From an uncultured Clostridium sp. (GTDB lineage Bacteria; Bacillota; Clostridia; Lachnospirales; Lachnospiraceae), in the NCBI GenBank assembly GCA_902496665.1, contig CABVBU010000024.1, positions 1 through 47,244 of the forward strand: a stretch of 47,244 nucleotides of DNA, given 5' to 3'. The stretch's first letter is position 1; each line of letters begins with the position of its first letter. Under the pieces are notes generated by a model. The model searched no databases. It was given only the letters and a program-made list of their open reading frames with translations, and had not been told where the DNA came from. Shown one piece after another: positions 15,733 to 24,418 of the stretch. Position numbers and translations under genes: made by a program.

Positions 15733-16854
15733 ATGGAAAAATCAACGGTTTATTTTACTGATTTCCGGTGTTCGGTTGGAACCAGCCAGTTAGACAAGCT
15801 GAAAAAGCTCTGCGTTGCTGCAGGGATTAAAAACATTGACATGGACGGAAAATTTGTCGCGATCAAAATGCATTTCGGTGAGCTTGGAAACCTCGCCTTC
15901 CTTCGTCCGAACTACGCGAAAGCTGTTGCGGATCTCTGTAAGGAACAGGGCGGCATGCCGTTTCTGACCGACTGTAACACCTTGTATCCGGGCAGCAGAA
16001 AAAATGCCCTGGACCACTTAGACTGCGCAAACCTCAATGGCTTCAACCCGATCTCCACCGGCTGCCAAATTATCATCGGTGACGGTCTTCGCGGAACCGA
16101 CGAGGTGGAGGTTCCGGTCGTAAACGGGGAATACTGCAAGACAGCCTTCATCGGCCACGCGGTTATGGACGCCGACGTCTTTATCAGCCTGACCCATTTC
16201 AAAGGTCATGAATCCACCGGTTTCGGCGGTGCCATCAAGAACATTGGTATGGGCTGCGGAAGCCGTGCCGGAAAAATGCAGCAGCATGCAAGCGGAAAGC
16301 CGTCCGTCCGTGAAAAGCTCTGCCGCGGCTGCAGACGCTGTGCGAAGGAGTGCGGAAGCGATGCTATTACATATGTAAATAAGAAAGCTGTCATTGATTA
16401 TGACAAATGCAAAGGATGCGGCCGCTGTATCGGTGCCTGCAGCTTTGACGCTATCTACAACCCGAACTACGATGCCAACGAGCTTTTAGACCGCAAGATG
16501 GCAGAGTACGCACAGGCTGTCTGTTATGACCGCCCGTGCTTCCATATTTCCCTCGTACAGGATATCAGCCCGAACTGTGACTGCCACGGCGAAAATGATG
16601 CCCCGATCCTTCCGGATATCGGAATGTTCGCAAGCTTCGATCCGGTGGCTCTGGACCAGGCCTGCGCGGATGCCTGTCTGAAAGCTGCTCCGATCGCCAA
16701 TAGCCAGCTCGGGGAACATCTCTCCCAGCCGGGATGGCACTGCCACCACGATCATTTCAAGGATTCCAACCCGAATATCGAATGGCAGGCGACCCTCGAT
16801 CAGGCAGAAAAGATCGGTCTCGGTACGAGACAGTATGAGCTGAAACGGATCTGA
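15733..16854 (+). CDS. DUF362 domain protein with two 4Fe-4S ferredoxin motifs
   Basis: A 373-residue cytoplasmic iron-sulfur protein. Residues 1-185 and 255-335 belong to the DUF362 fold, and a bacterial-type 2[4Fe-4S] ferredoxin insert lies between them, with cysteines C197-C200-C203-C207 and C226-C229-C232-C236. Many clostridia carry this uncharacterised protein; a role in electron transfer or metal-centre handling is inferred from the clusters only. RBS AAAGGAGG stands about 10 bases before the ATG at 15733. It has its own promoter and a strong terminator, and it diverges from the glycosidase-like gene, with a shared repeat in between. Confidence 0.88.
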   Translation: MEKSTVYFTDFRCSVGTSQLDKLKKLCVAAGIKNIDMDGKFVAIKMHFGELGNLAFLRPNYAKAVADLCKEQGGMPFLTDCNTLYPGSRKNALDHLDCANLNGFNPISTGCQIIIGDGLRGTDEVEVPVVNGEYCKTAFIGHAVMDADVFISLTHFKGHESTGFGGAIKNIGMGCGSRAGKMQQHASGKPSVREKLCRGCRRCAKECGSDAITYVNKKAVIDYDKCKGCGRCIGACSFDAIYNPNYDANELLDRKMAEYAQAVCYDRPCFHISLVQDISPNCDCHGENDAPILPDIGMFASFDPVALDQACADACLKAAPIANSQLGEHLSQPGWHCHHDHFKDSNPNIEWQATLDQAEKIGLGTRQYELKRI

Positions 16855-16880
16855 TCAGGATTTTCCATGAAATAAAGAAT

Positions 16881-16920
16881 GGGGAGAAGTTCCATTTTAC
16901 GGAACTTCTCCCCGCTTTTT
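16881..16920 (+). terminator. intrinsic terminator between convergent genes
   Basis: A 13-bp stem, GGGGAGAAGTTCC at 16881-16893 with GGAACTTCTCCCC at 16901-16913, a 7-base loop and a T5 tail. It serves the DUF362 gene and may also stop leftward transcription of the M20 gene. Confidence 0.9.
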
Positions 16921-16997
16921 ATGTACGATTGCAGCGCGTCATTCCCTTCACGTTCACCGGAAAGATCTATTCCCGCTCAATCGCATCAATCAATTTT

Positions 16998-18446
16998 TTA
17001 CATCTTCATTCCAAGCGCTCTCGGCTTGCATCCGTCCGGGATCGGGCAGTGATAGGTGTCGCCATCCAGCTCCTCCTCCATCTCCGCTTTCGCCTTCGCG
17101 ATGATCTCCGGATCCTCATACATATCGATCGCTGCGCCTGCCATTGCCTTCGCCGCGTAGATCAGTCCCTTGTGTGCCAGTCCGCTCTTGCCCTGGGAAA
17201 CAACCTGCCAGGAGTGACCCGGTGTTCCTGCCGCCCATGTAGCAACGTAGGCCTGGGCAGTCGGGCAGTTCCAGCTCACGTCACCGACGTCCGTGGAACC
17301 GAAGGACATGATTCCGTCCGGGTTGAACGGAGCGACAAAACGGTACATGCTCTCGCCCTTATGGGAAAGGACTTCCGCCTTAGCTGCTTTGTCCTTGCAG
17401 TTCTTTGCGATCTTCTCTAAGGACTCAAAACGGCTGTCGCCAACGCCCTCACTGATGGCTTTGGCAAACTTCATCTCCTCTTCCGTGTACTCCGGAGCGC
17501 CAAGCTCCACAAGGTTGTCCCAGAGTTCCTTCGCAATCACCTTGTTGCTCATAAGGTTCGAGCAGCCCTTTACGAAATCGATCTCTACACGGGTCTCTGT
17601 CATATGGGCAGCACCCTCAGCGATCTTGTTGACACGCTGATAGATCTCCTCCACCTGACTGTTCTTCGGGGCACGGATCAGATACAGAACCTCCGCGTAC
17701 GGCTGTACAACGTTCGGGGAATATCCGCCGGTGTTTGTGATCGCGTAGTGGATTCTCGCCTCCGGAACCACATGCTCTCTTAAGAACTGAACACCCATGT
17801 TCATAAGCTCCAGCGCGTCAAGAGCGCTTCGTCCAAGATGCGGCGCTCCGCCTGCGTGGGCACTCTTTCCATAGAATTTATATGCTACCTGATAGTTTGC
17901 GAGGGAGCTTCCCGTGTCGGCCTGCGTTAAATCTCCCGGATGCCATGTGATCGCGGCATCAAGGTTTGCGAACACTCCGCCTTTCGCCATAAATGCCTTT
18001 CCGGATCCGCCTTCCTCACCCGGGCAGCCAAAATAGATCACAGTTCCCGGTTTTCCGCTTTCTTCCAGATACTTTTTGATTCCGATCGCCGCGGAGAGGG
18101 ACGCTGTGCCGAGCATGTTATGTCCGCAGCCGTGTCCGCTGGCGCCATCATGCACAACGATCTTCTCGGTAGCTCCCGCTTCCTGATCCAGTCCGGACAG
18201 GGCATCGAACTCGCCTAAGATACCGATCACAGGTTTTCCGGAACCGAATGTGCCCTTAAATGCAGTCTTTACGTCCGCAAGACCTGTCTCAACTGTAAAA
18301 CCTTCTGCCTTCAGAACATCGCAGAGGATCTTCATCGACTTTTCTTCCGTGAAGGCAGTCTCCGCACAGCCCCAGATCTCGTCGCTGGCGGTAAAGATCT
18401 CGCTGGATTTCTTATCAATTTCTTCCCAAGCTGTCTGTTTTCCCAT
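16998..18446 (-). CDS. M20 amidohydrolase, AbgB-like (aminobenzoyl-glutamate hydrolase type)
   Basis: A 482-residue zinc-dependent amidase of the M20D family. Metal-site motifs are visible: GHGCGHNMLG near residue 105, PGEEGGSG near 145, ITWHPGD near 170 and GTPGHSWQ near 420. Its nearest named relative by pattern is AbgB, one half of the p-aminobenzoyl-glutamate hydrolase; no AbgA partner gene is present here. The start at 18446 was chosen because AAAGGTGAT lies at a normal distance, whereas the ATG six bases upstream would be too close to it. It is preceded by its own promoter at 18583-18611. The substrate is an N-acyl amino acid or related amide. Confidence 0.87.
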   Translation of the reverse strand: MGKQTAWEEIDKKSSEIFTASDEIWGCAETAFTEEKSMKILCDVLKAEGFTVETGLADVKTAFKGTFGSGKPVIGILGEFDALSGLDQEAGATEKIVVHDGASGHGCGHNMLGTASLSAAIGIKKYLEESGKPGTVIYFGCPGEEGGSGKAFMAKGGVFANLDAAITWHPGDLTQADTGSSLANYQVAYKFYGKSAHAGGAPHLGRSALDALELMNMGVQFLREHVVPEARIHYAITNTGGYSPNVVQPYAEVLYLIRAPKNSQVEEIYQRVNKIAEGAAHMTETRVEIDFVKGCSNLMSNKVIAKELWDNLVELGAPEYTEEEMKFAKAISEGVGDSRFESLEKIAKNCKDKAAKAEVLSHKGESMYRFVAPFNPDGIMSFGSTDVGDVSWNCPTAQAYVATWAAGTPGHSWQVVSQGKSGLAHKGLIYAAKAMAGAAIDMYEDPEIIAKAKAEMEEELDGDTYHCPIPDGCKPRALGMKM

Positions 18447-18582
18447 CTCCATATCACCTTTCTTGTACATGATTTCCGGCTGTTGTCCACACTGCCCTTT
18501 CATTTTCCGATCAGGCAGCTCTCAAAATTTAATTTTTCGAGTTGTTCTGAATTTTTATGTAAATTCCAACCAGTTATCAATA

Positions 18583-18611
18583 ATTATACTATTGCATCCA
18601 GCGATGCGCAA
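18583..18611 (-). promoter_or_regulatory. promoter of the M20 amidohydrolase gene
   Basis: On the minus strand TTGCGC (18606-18611), a 17-bp spacer and TATAAT (18583-18588). The spacer contains GCATC-GCTG-GATGC, an inverted repeat that could bind a regulator. Confidence 0.68.
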
Positions 18612-18801
18612 CCTTTTTCATGTTTTGTGCCTAAAGTAAATGTATCATTTCGGATGTCGGCAAATTTTCCCTCTATTTGTTTTGATTTTCTCAGCTTTCC
18701 CTGCCACATATATTTTCTGTTCTGACTGCGCAGAGAGAGATGGAATTTAATTTTGCAGGTGGGGCTTCTTACTGTTGGCACATCCTCTTCTTGAAAACTG
18801 C
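18612..18801. other. AT-rich spacer between divergent promoters, nothing recognised
   Basis: About 190 bp between the leftward M20 promoter and the rightward promoter at 18802. I see no plausible gene, repeat or hairpin with a U-tract. Confidence 0.5.
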
Positions 18802-18830
18802 TTGCGCTTTTATACCTGCGATGGTATAAT
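18802..18830 (+). promoter_or_regulatory. promoter of the small membrane protein gene
   Basis: TTGCGC at 18802-18807, a 17-bp spacer and TATAAT at 18825-18830. The transcript would begin with a GCCCTG-tgata-CAGGGC hairpin (18842-18858) shortly before the ribosome binding site GGAGG. Confidence 0.78.
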
Positions 18831-18885
18831 TTATAGGTAATGCCCTGTGATACAGGGCGAACGTGAACACACTGGAGGTATCCAC

Positions 18886-19347
18886 ATGAACTGGAGTATC
18901 GTAGCAAATGTCATTCTTGTCATTCTCCTGATCCTTGTCGTTGTCCTCGCTGTGCTTTACTTCCTCGGACGTAAGATGGAAAAGCGCCAGGTAGAACAGC
19001 AGAGCGCGATCGATGCCGCTAAGCAGACCGTGAGTCTGATGGCGATCGACAAGAAAAAGTTGAAAATAAAGGAAGCCGGACTCCCGCCGATCGTTTATGA
19101 GCAGACTCCATGGTATGCAAAGCGGATGAAGGTTCCGGTAGTTAAAGCAAAGATCGGTACAAAGATCATGACCATGATCGCCGATGAGAAGGTCTTCCTT
19201 CAGCTCCCGTTAAAGACTGAGGTCAAGGTTGAGATCAGCGGTCTTTACATCACAGCGATCAAATCCGTTCCGCGCGGAGGACTGCTCCCGCTTCCGAAGA
19301 AAAAAACTCTCGGTCAGCGTATCAAAGGAATTTTCAAAAAAGACTGA
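18886..19347 (+). CDS. small single-TM basic protein, function unknown
   Basis: A 153-residue protein. One N-terminal membrane helix (about 4-26, rich in Val, Leu and Ile) is followed by a short charged stretch and a beta-rich soluble domain rich in lysine (about 45-150), including PPIVYEQTPWYAKR and a basic C-terminus. The N-out/C-in or N-in/C-out choice is uncertain; many Lys/Arg after the helix favour a cytoplasmic C-terminus. I do not recognise the family. The start at 18886 has CTGGAGG 8 bases upstream. It has its own promoter, a leader hairpin and a strong terminator, so it is transcribed alone. Confidence 0.75.
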   Translation: MNWSIVANVILVILLILVVVLAVLYFLGRKMEKRQVEQQSAIDAAKQTVSLMAIDKKKLKIKEAGLPPIVYEQTPWYAKRMKVPVVKAKIGTKIMTMIADEKVFLQLPLKTEVKVEISGLYITAIKSVPRGGLLPLPKKKTLGQRIKGIFKKD

Positions 19348-19376
19348 ATCGACAAGAAAAAGACAACAAAGTGAAA

Positions 19377-19416
19377 AATCCCTGTCTTCTGGTGATCAGA
19401 AGGCAGGGATTTTTTC
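19377..19416 (+). terminator. bidirectional terminator between convergent genes
   Basis: A 15-bp stem, AATCCCTGTCTTCTG at 19377-19391 with CAGAAGGCAGGGATT at 19397-19411, ending in T6. The 5' side is A-rich, so it also fits the leftward AEC gene ending at 19431. Confidence 0.92.
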
Positions 19417-19430
19417 ATTTCTATTATCTT

Positions 19431-20372
19431 TTAGATCAGTCCAACAGATTTCATAAAGAAGATCCATAAGAACAGTGTAAACATGGACACCGCCGTACTG
19501 ATCACGACAAACTGTCCGGCAAGCTCTCCGTCACCGCCCATATTCTGCGCCATCGGGTAGGATGCGGCTGCAACCGGTGTCGCGTAGACAGCGATCAGAA
19601 GGAACAGCTCAAGTCCACGAAGTCCAAAGGCGTAAGCGATCGCGATGATGATCGCCGGAAGGATAAACAGCTTGCAGGTAAGCGTTGGAACCAGATATTT
19701 GAGGTTTTTCCGGATTGCCCTGAACTGTAAGGTTCCACCGAGCACATAGATCGCCAGCGGAGAAGTCATATTGGAGAACGCCGCGATCGGGGTCACAAGA
19801 CTTCCCGGAAGCTTGATCCCGAGGAAAAAGAAGATCAGACCCACGACGGCACCCTGCAGGAGCGGATTCGTTGCCACCGCCTTCAGAGTCTTCTTAATAT
19901 CTGATTTTCCCTCTCCGTTGAACATTTCAAGAATAAATACCGATGTGGTATTGTAGATCGACACAACGACCGTCACCATCATAGCCGCGATCGATGCCGC
20001 TGAATCTCCAAATACCGCGATTGTGAGCGGCAGTCCGAACAGAACAAAGTTGCTTCGGAAGATCGCCTGAATGATAACGCCTCTTCTGGGGTTTTCCTTT
20101 ACGATCTTCGGAATGATCACGATCAGGATCGCTTCCACGATCAGGATGCTGGCACCTGTGAAGATCAAAAGCAATGGTCTCGGAAGCGACTCGGCATCTG
20201 CTTTATAAATATTGTAGAAGGTCATAAACGGATAAAATACCCGGAAGACCATCTGGTTCAGCTTCTGTAAAAATTCCTCTTTCACAACTCCTTTGATCTT
20301 CATCGTATATCCGAGCGCCAGATAACAGAAGAACGGGATGACCGCATTAACCGCGACTAAAAAACTCTCCAT
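19431..20372 (-). CDS. AEC-family transporter (auxin efflux carrier type)
   Basis: A 313-residue protein with about ten membrane helices. It starts with the typical FLVAVNAVIPFFCYLALGY segment and carries the family's conserved region around LPLTIAVFGDSAA in the first half. Bacterial AEC proteins move organic acids such as malate or malonate, or amino-acid-derived acids; direction and substrate are not readable here. The ATG at 20372 is preceded by GAGAGGAC. The gap upstream to the DUF1934 stop (157 bp) contains an imperfect hairpin (about 20458-20484) but no clear promoter. Confidence 0.88.
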   Translation of the reverse strand: MESFLVAVNAVIPFFCYLALGYTMKIKGVVKEEFLQKLNQMVFRVFYPFMTFYNIYKADAESLPRPLLLIFTGASILIVEAILIVIIPKIVKENPRRGVIIQAIFRSNFVLFGLPLTIAVFGDSAASIAAMMVTVVVSIYNTTSVFILEMFNGEGKSDIKKTLKAVATNPLLQGAVVGLIFFFLGIKLPGSLVTPIAAFSNMTSPLAIYVLGGTLQFRAIRKNLKYLVPTLTCKLFILPAIIIAIAYAFGLRGLELFLLIAVYATPVAAASYPMAQNMGGDGELAGQFVVISTAVSMFTLFLWIFFMKSVGLI

Positions 20373-20529
20373 ACATCGTTTGTCCTCTCACAGCTATTCT
20401 TTTCGACCGCTATTTCTCCGAATACGGTCCACAGATCAGCTGCGTCCTTTCTTTTTTGTCATCTCCCTGAGCTGTCAGGAGATGCGTATTTGCACAACCC
20501 TTTCAACATCCCCACATCAAGACTTTTTC

Positions 20530-20976
20530 CTATATTGAGATTCCCAACACCTCATCCTTTTTCGATGATGCCAGAATTTCTGTACTGCAGTCAAACGCGT
20601 ATTCCCCATTCATCTCCATGGAATATTTGATTCTTAGAAGAATAGACTCTTCATCCTCCTCAACTTCGATCAGGGAAGTCGTAATCCCCATCAGGAACAG
20701 CCCCATCGGCGTCCGGTAGTTTGCTGTCGTCCGCCTTCCGGGCTCAAAGATCATGTGGCTCTCCACGAGTCCGCGTTTCATGACCTCGATCCGGTTCTCC
20801 ATCACCTTCACAGTATTGTGGGTCGGTGTGCCCGTCTCGTCAAGCGACTCATCATAGATCAGATACTGCTTGCCGTTTTTCACATAATACGTCCCCGGGG
20901 TGATCATCTCGACCGTGTCCTCTTCCTCACCGATCGTCTGTACCCCCCGGACACGGACTAAAATATCCTTTGTCAT
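20530..20976 (-). CDS. DUF1934 protein, YwiB-like beta-barrel
   Basis: A 148-residue small soluble protein of the DUF1934/YwiB family, a lipocalin-like beta barrel of unknown function common in Firmicutes. The family pattern is visible: an N-terminal ILVRVRGVQ strand, the YLIYDES turn, the RRTTANYRTPMGLF block and a C-terminal EMNGEYAFDCSTEI. The start at 20976 follows AGGGGAG; an in-frame extension upstream has no good ribosome binding site. It lies 68 bp after ddl in the same direction, with a hairpin between them, so the two may be co-transcribed. Confidence 0.85.
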   Translation of the reverse strand: MTKDILVRVRGVQTIGEEEDTVEMITPGTYYVKNGKQYLIYDESLDETGTPTHNTVKVMENRIEVMKRGLVESHMIFEPGRRTTANYRTPMGLFLMGITTSLIEVEEDEESILLRIKYSMEMNGEYAFDCSTEILASSKKDEVLGISI

Positions 20977-21005
20977 GTAAATCTCCCCTGATATATCATT
21001 TTGAA

Positions 21006-21032
21006 CGGTCCGCACGGCTTCGGCACGGACCG
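21006..21032 (-). terminator. hairpin between ddl and DUF1934
   Basis: CGGTCCG at 21006-21012 pairs with CGGACCG at 21026-21032, with extra inner pairs around CTTCGG. It has a poor U-tract (TTCAAAAT on the minus strand), so read-through is likely. Confidence 0.4.
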
Positions 21033-21044
21033 CTGTGAACATTA

Positions 21045-22106
21045 TTATCTCTCGTATCTCCGAAATGCGTGATCGATCAGATCGTCGATCAGCTGTCTCT
21101 TGTTTACACCTCTTGCCTCCCACAACATCGGATACATGCTGATGGCGGTGAAGCCCGGAAGTGTGTTGATCTCATTGAATACGACTGTTCCGTCTGCTTT
21201 TACAAAGAAATCCACGCGGGATAAGCCGTAGCCGTCCACTGCGTTGAAGATCTTAACAGCAGCCTCACGGACACGCTCTGTGGCTCCGTCAGGAAGCTCC
21301 GGGTCAACGACGGTCTTGGACTCCGCATTGTAGTATTTCGCATCGAAATCATAGAATTCAGCCGCAGCAAGGATCTCACCCACGCCGGATGCTTTCGTGG
21401 AAGCGCCGTCACCGAATACGCCGCACTCGATCTCACGGCCCACGATCATCTCCTCAACGAGGATACGGCGGTCATTATCAGCCGCTTCCTTTAGACCGGA
21501 GATCAGCTCTTCGCGGTTGTCTGCTCTTGTAACACCTCTGGAGGAACCGGCGTTAGACGGCTTTACAAATACCGGATACGGGATCTCTTTTTCGACCTTC
21601 GCGATAACCGCATCCATATCCTTCAATTCCGCTTTCATAACAGAAACGTAAGCTGCCTGACAGATGCCAAGTCCGCTTACCATGCGCTTTGTGGAAAGCT
21701 TATCCATCGATACCGCAGAAGCGAGAACACCGCAGCCGACGTACGGGATCTTCGCAAGCTCAAGGATTCCCTGTACGGTTCCGTCCTCTCCGTAGAGGCC
21801 GTGAAGGACCGGGAATACCACATCCACCGGAATCTTCTCAAAAGATCCGTTCTCTGTGACAATCAGACATTTCTCTTCTGCGTCCGGGGACAGCACCGCC
21901 CCCGCTTTTGACTCTCTCCAGGTATCATCTTTGACCTGGCTTAAGGAGTCCACCTTTACCCAGTGTCCGTCCTCCGTGATCCCGACGAGGATCACATTAT
22001 ATTTCTCCTCATTGATATTTGCTGCCACATTCTGTACAGACATACAGGATACCACATGCTCAGATGACTGTCCGCCAAACAGGACAACGATATTTTTCTT
22101 TTCCAT
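21045..22106 (-). CDS. ddl: D-alanine--D-alanine ligase
   Basis: A 353-residue ATP-grasp ligase that joins two D-alanines for peptidoglycan precursors in the cytoplasm. It shows the N-terminal VLFGGQSSEHVVS motif (about residues 8-20), the HGLYGEDGTVQG loop, the ATP-grasp signature KPSNAGSSRGV, and the C-terminal NEINTLPGFTAISMYP. This is the ordinary Ddl set; nothing suggests the D-lactate or D-serine resistance variants. The start at 22106 matches the family start. The upstream ribosome binding site (AGAGAGG) is rather far from it, and the longer open frame has no better one. It has a sigma-A-like promoter divergent from spoIIR. Confidence 0.94.
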   Translation of the reverse strand: MEKKNIVVLFGGQSSEHVVSCMSVQNVAANINEEKYNVILVGITEDGHWVKVDSLSQVKDDTWRESKAGAVLSPDAEEKCLIVTENGSFEKIPVDVVFPVLHGLYGEDGTVQGILELAKIPYVGCGVLASAVSMDKLSTKRMVSGLGICQAAYVSVMKAELKDMDAVIAKVEKEIPYPVFVKPSNAGSSRGVTRADNREELISGLKEAADNDRRILVEEMIVGREIECGVFGDGASTKASGVGEILAAAEFYDFDAKYYNAESKTVVDPELPDGATERVREAAVKIFNAVDGYGLSRVDFFVKADGTVVFNEINTLPGFTAISMYPMLWEARGVNKRQLIDDLIDHAFRRYER

Positions 22107-22272
22107 GATGTTTTTTTGATTCCTCTCTGATTTTCTATTCAAGTCGAACGTCCGTGAGACCTGGCGCATGATTCCGGTCAGCAAAACCGACATATTCCTT
22201 ATAAGATCACTGTGCACCTGAATCATCCTCTCTGATGCACTGGACGGGCTGTTTTGACATGTTATCGTTTAG

Positions 22273-22300
22273 ATTATAGCACAACTGGCAATAATTACAA
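22273..22300 (-). promoter_or_regulatory. promoter of ddl
   Basis: On the minus strand TTGTAA (22295-22300), a 16-bp spacer and TATAAT (22273-22278). Confidence 0.65.
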
Positions 22301-22356
22301 ACAGGAAATAACATTTGCCTCTGACATAAAAAGTAAACAGCAAAGAAGGTGTATTT

Positions 22357-23139
22357 ATGAAACGAACCTGTAAGCTCTGTCTCTCTTCCCTGTGTTTTTT
22401 GATTTGTTTTCTTCTTTCCATGTCCGGCATCCGGGCGCGGGATGAGGCGCTGGCGGCGGATATCGCCCCGAAGATCCTGCGTTTTCATGTCCTCGCGAAC
22501 AGCGATTCCGCCAGGGATCAGGCATTAAAGCTCTGCGTAAAGGATCTTCTGCTGGAAAAGATCCGGGACGGTGCCGCCGGAAATCAGATCGCCGGAAAAG
22601 AGGAGCTGAAAGCATATATCCTGTCTGAATCTTCCACACTGGAAGCCGCCGCAAAAGACTTTATCCACAGCTCCGGGTATGATTACGGTGTACAAGTGGG
22701 GATCGAGACCTGCAGGTTTCCGGTACGCACCTATGGGGACATGACATTTCCCGCCGGGATGTATGAAGCCGTCCGCGTGACCATCGGAAACGGTGCCGGG
22801 CACAATTTCTGGTGCGTCCTGTACCCATCCTTATGCTACACGGACAGCGTTCATGCGTCGATGCCGGAGGAATCGAAGGAAATGTTGAAAAATCTGATCC
22901 CAGAGGACGATTTTCAGTCGCTGCTAAGGGCAAGGCCGGCCTGTTTCCTGAAAAGCACCAGCTCAGCGGCCACGGGTGAACACACTTCCCATGCAGCTAT
23001 CGCCTCTGCAGCCAACCCTGATAATACTGCCAGAACTTCGGGTAAAAAAAGTGAGCAGGGAACATCTTCCCTGCCCACTGTAAAAGTCCGCTTTCGGATT
23101 GCTGAACTGCTTTCAGCGCATCCGCAGCTTACTGACTAA
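22357..23139 (+). CDS. spoIIR: stage II sporulation protein R
   Basis: A 260-residue secreted signalling protein, made in the forespore, that triggers SpoIIGA processing of pro-sigma-E in the mother cell. The signal sequence is at about 5-24. The SpoIIR core is clear: ILRFHVLANSDSARDQALK near 40, FPAGMYEAVRVTIGNGAGHNFWCVLYPSLCY near 130-160. The C-terminal 60 residues form a Ser/Ala/Thr-rich low-complexity tail. RBS AAGAAGGTG precedes the ATG. The 3' end overlaps the convergent TolC-like gene by 11 bp, with no terminator between them. It marks the organism as a spore former or a recent descendant of one. Confidence 0.94.
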   Translation: MKRTCKLCLSSLCFLICFLLSMSGIRARDEALAADIAPKILRFHVLANSDSARDQALKLCVKDLLLEKIRDGAAGNQIAGKEELKAYILSESSTLEAAAKDFIHSSGYDYGVQVGIETCRFPVRTYGDMTFPAGMYEAVRVTIGNGAGHNFWCVLYPSLCYTDSVHASMPEESKEMLKNLIPEDDFQSLLRARPACFLKSTSSAATGEHTSHAAIASAANPDNTARTSGKKSEQGTSSLPTVKVRFRIAELLSAHPQLTD

Positions 23140-24406
23140 GACTTAAGTTTCCCTTAACCGCCCAGTCATAGGTCTCCATCGCCTGGAACAATGAGAGATC
23201 TCCGGTCTTCACCGCAATCTCCTTTGTCTTTAAGGAGTTCTGCTGCTGCATATACTCAAGGCGTCCGATGGTCCCTAACTGCCATTTTCTCTCGGCAGTC
23301 TCCATCTTCGTCTTCTCCAGCTCGTAAGCTGCCTTTGCGGTCTGGAGCTCGTTTCTCTTCTGGAGAACGTCATTGTAAAGGTTTACGAGGGAGGACGCGA
23401 CTTCTTCCTTCTCCTGCTTGATCGTGCGCTGTAAGTTCTGGTACTCGACAGAGCCTGCGTCCTTGTTGTCGAGTTCCAGCACGTTGTATCGGATCGTAAA
23501 GTTGTTGTCCTGCGCCGCCTGTTTGTCCTTCTCCGGGTTCATTCCGTCAATCCTTGTGAGGTCAGCTGCCGGGACATCCTTGATCTCCGGCTTTGCATCA
23601 TACTTCCATCCGAGCATCGTGCAGAGGGTCTGACGGAGCTTCTGCTCACTGGATGTCAGTGTCAGTTTCGTTGCCTGGGTGGACTCCAGCTGCTGTCTCG
23701 CGGAAAGGACCTGGCTCTGGGTCGCAAGACCGTTGGCTGCCTGGTTCTGGGTGGACTGGTAGACTGCCTCTAAGAGTGTGAGTCCGCTCTCTAAGCTCTC
23801 CTCGTTGAGCTTTAACTGCTTGTAGCCGATCATGGCGCTCTGGGCGCCGGCGGTCAGCGCCGCACGGGTGCTGTCCACAAGCTTGAGATGCATCTGCTCC
23901 GGGGATACCTGTTCCAGGCTGTCGCCCTGCAGAGCAATTGCGTCTGCCTGGTAGTCCATGAGTTCTGAACTGTAATAGAGCTGAGCGTAGTTGGTCGGAG
24001 CCATTGCCGGAACTTTACCGATCATCTCCTTGGCTGCGTCAAGAGATCCTTTCAGTGTACTTGCCGTATCCGCTAGTTCTCCCGAACTATCCAGTAATTT
24101 TGATTTCAGCTTCACGACATCCTTGGCTGCATCTTTCTTATCGGAATATGTCTCCTTCACTGTCTTAAACGTCGGGCTGTAGACCTCAACAAGCTTCCCG
24201 ATCTCGTCATATTCCAGCATGTTATCCGCGAGCTTCTTCATCGTCGCGTCATCGTACTCATTTCCCGGCTGGGACACGAATCCATTCTCATCCGCAACAC
24301 CGGTCGCCTGAACCGCCTTCGTCGCTGCGAAGGAGTTCACAGGCGCTGCCGCAAGCGCAAGCGCAAGTGCTGCCGGAATCACACGTCCTGTCCAATTTCT
24401 TTTCAT
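23129..24406 (-). CDS. TolC-like outer-membrane-factor family protein (second copy)
   Basis: A 425-residue exported helical protein. The signal peptide ends near SFAA (residues 1-28). The mature part consists of two repeats of long amphipathic helices typical of the OEP/TolC family, for example the DSTRAALTAGAQSA and QSQVLSARQQLEST stretches, separated by TMLGWKYDAKPEI and ending in an LEYMQQQNSLKTKE helix. In Gram-negative bacteria TolC forms the exit duct; here there is no other sign of an outer membrane, so the site of action is unclear (cell-wall space or surface). It is the last gene of the tetR-adaptor-RND-TolC-TolC operon, 12 bp after its paralogue. RBS AAAGGAG. Confidence 0.85.
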   Translation of the reverse strand: MKRNWTGRVIPAALALALAAAPVNSFAATKAVQATGVADENGFVSQPGNEYDDATMKKLADNMLEYDEIGKLVEVYSPTFKTVKETYSDKKDAAKDVVKLKSKLLDSSGELADTASTLKGSLDAAKEMIGKVPAMAPTNYAQLYYSSELMDYQADAIALQGDSLEQVSPEQMHLKLVDSTRAALTAGAQSAMIGYKQLKLNEESLESGLTLLEAVYQSTQNQAANGLATQSQVLSARQQLESTQATKLTLTSSEQKLRQTLCTMLGWKYDAKPEIKDVPAADLTRIDGMNPEKDKQAAQDNNFTIRYNVLELDNKDAGSVEYQNLQRTIKQEKEEVASSLVNLYNDVLQKRNELQTAKAAYELEKTKMETAERKWQLGTIGRLEYMQQQNSLKTKEIAVKTGDLSLFQAMETYDWAVKGNLSLSQ

Positions 24407-24418
24407 TCTGATTCTCCT

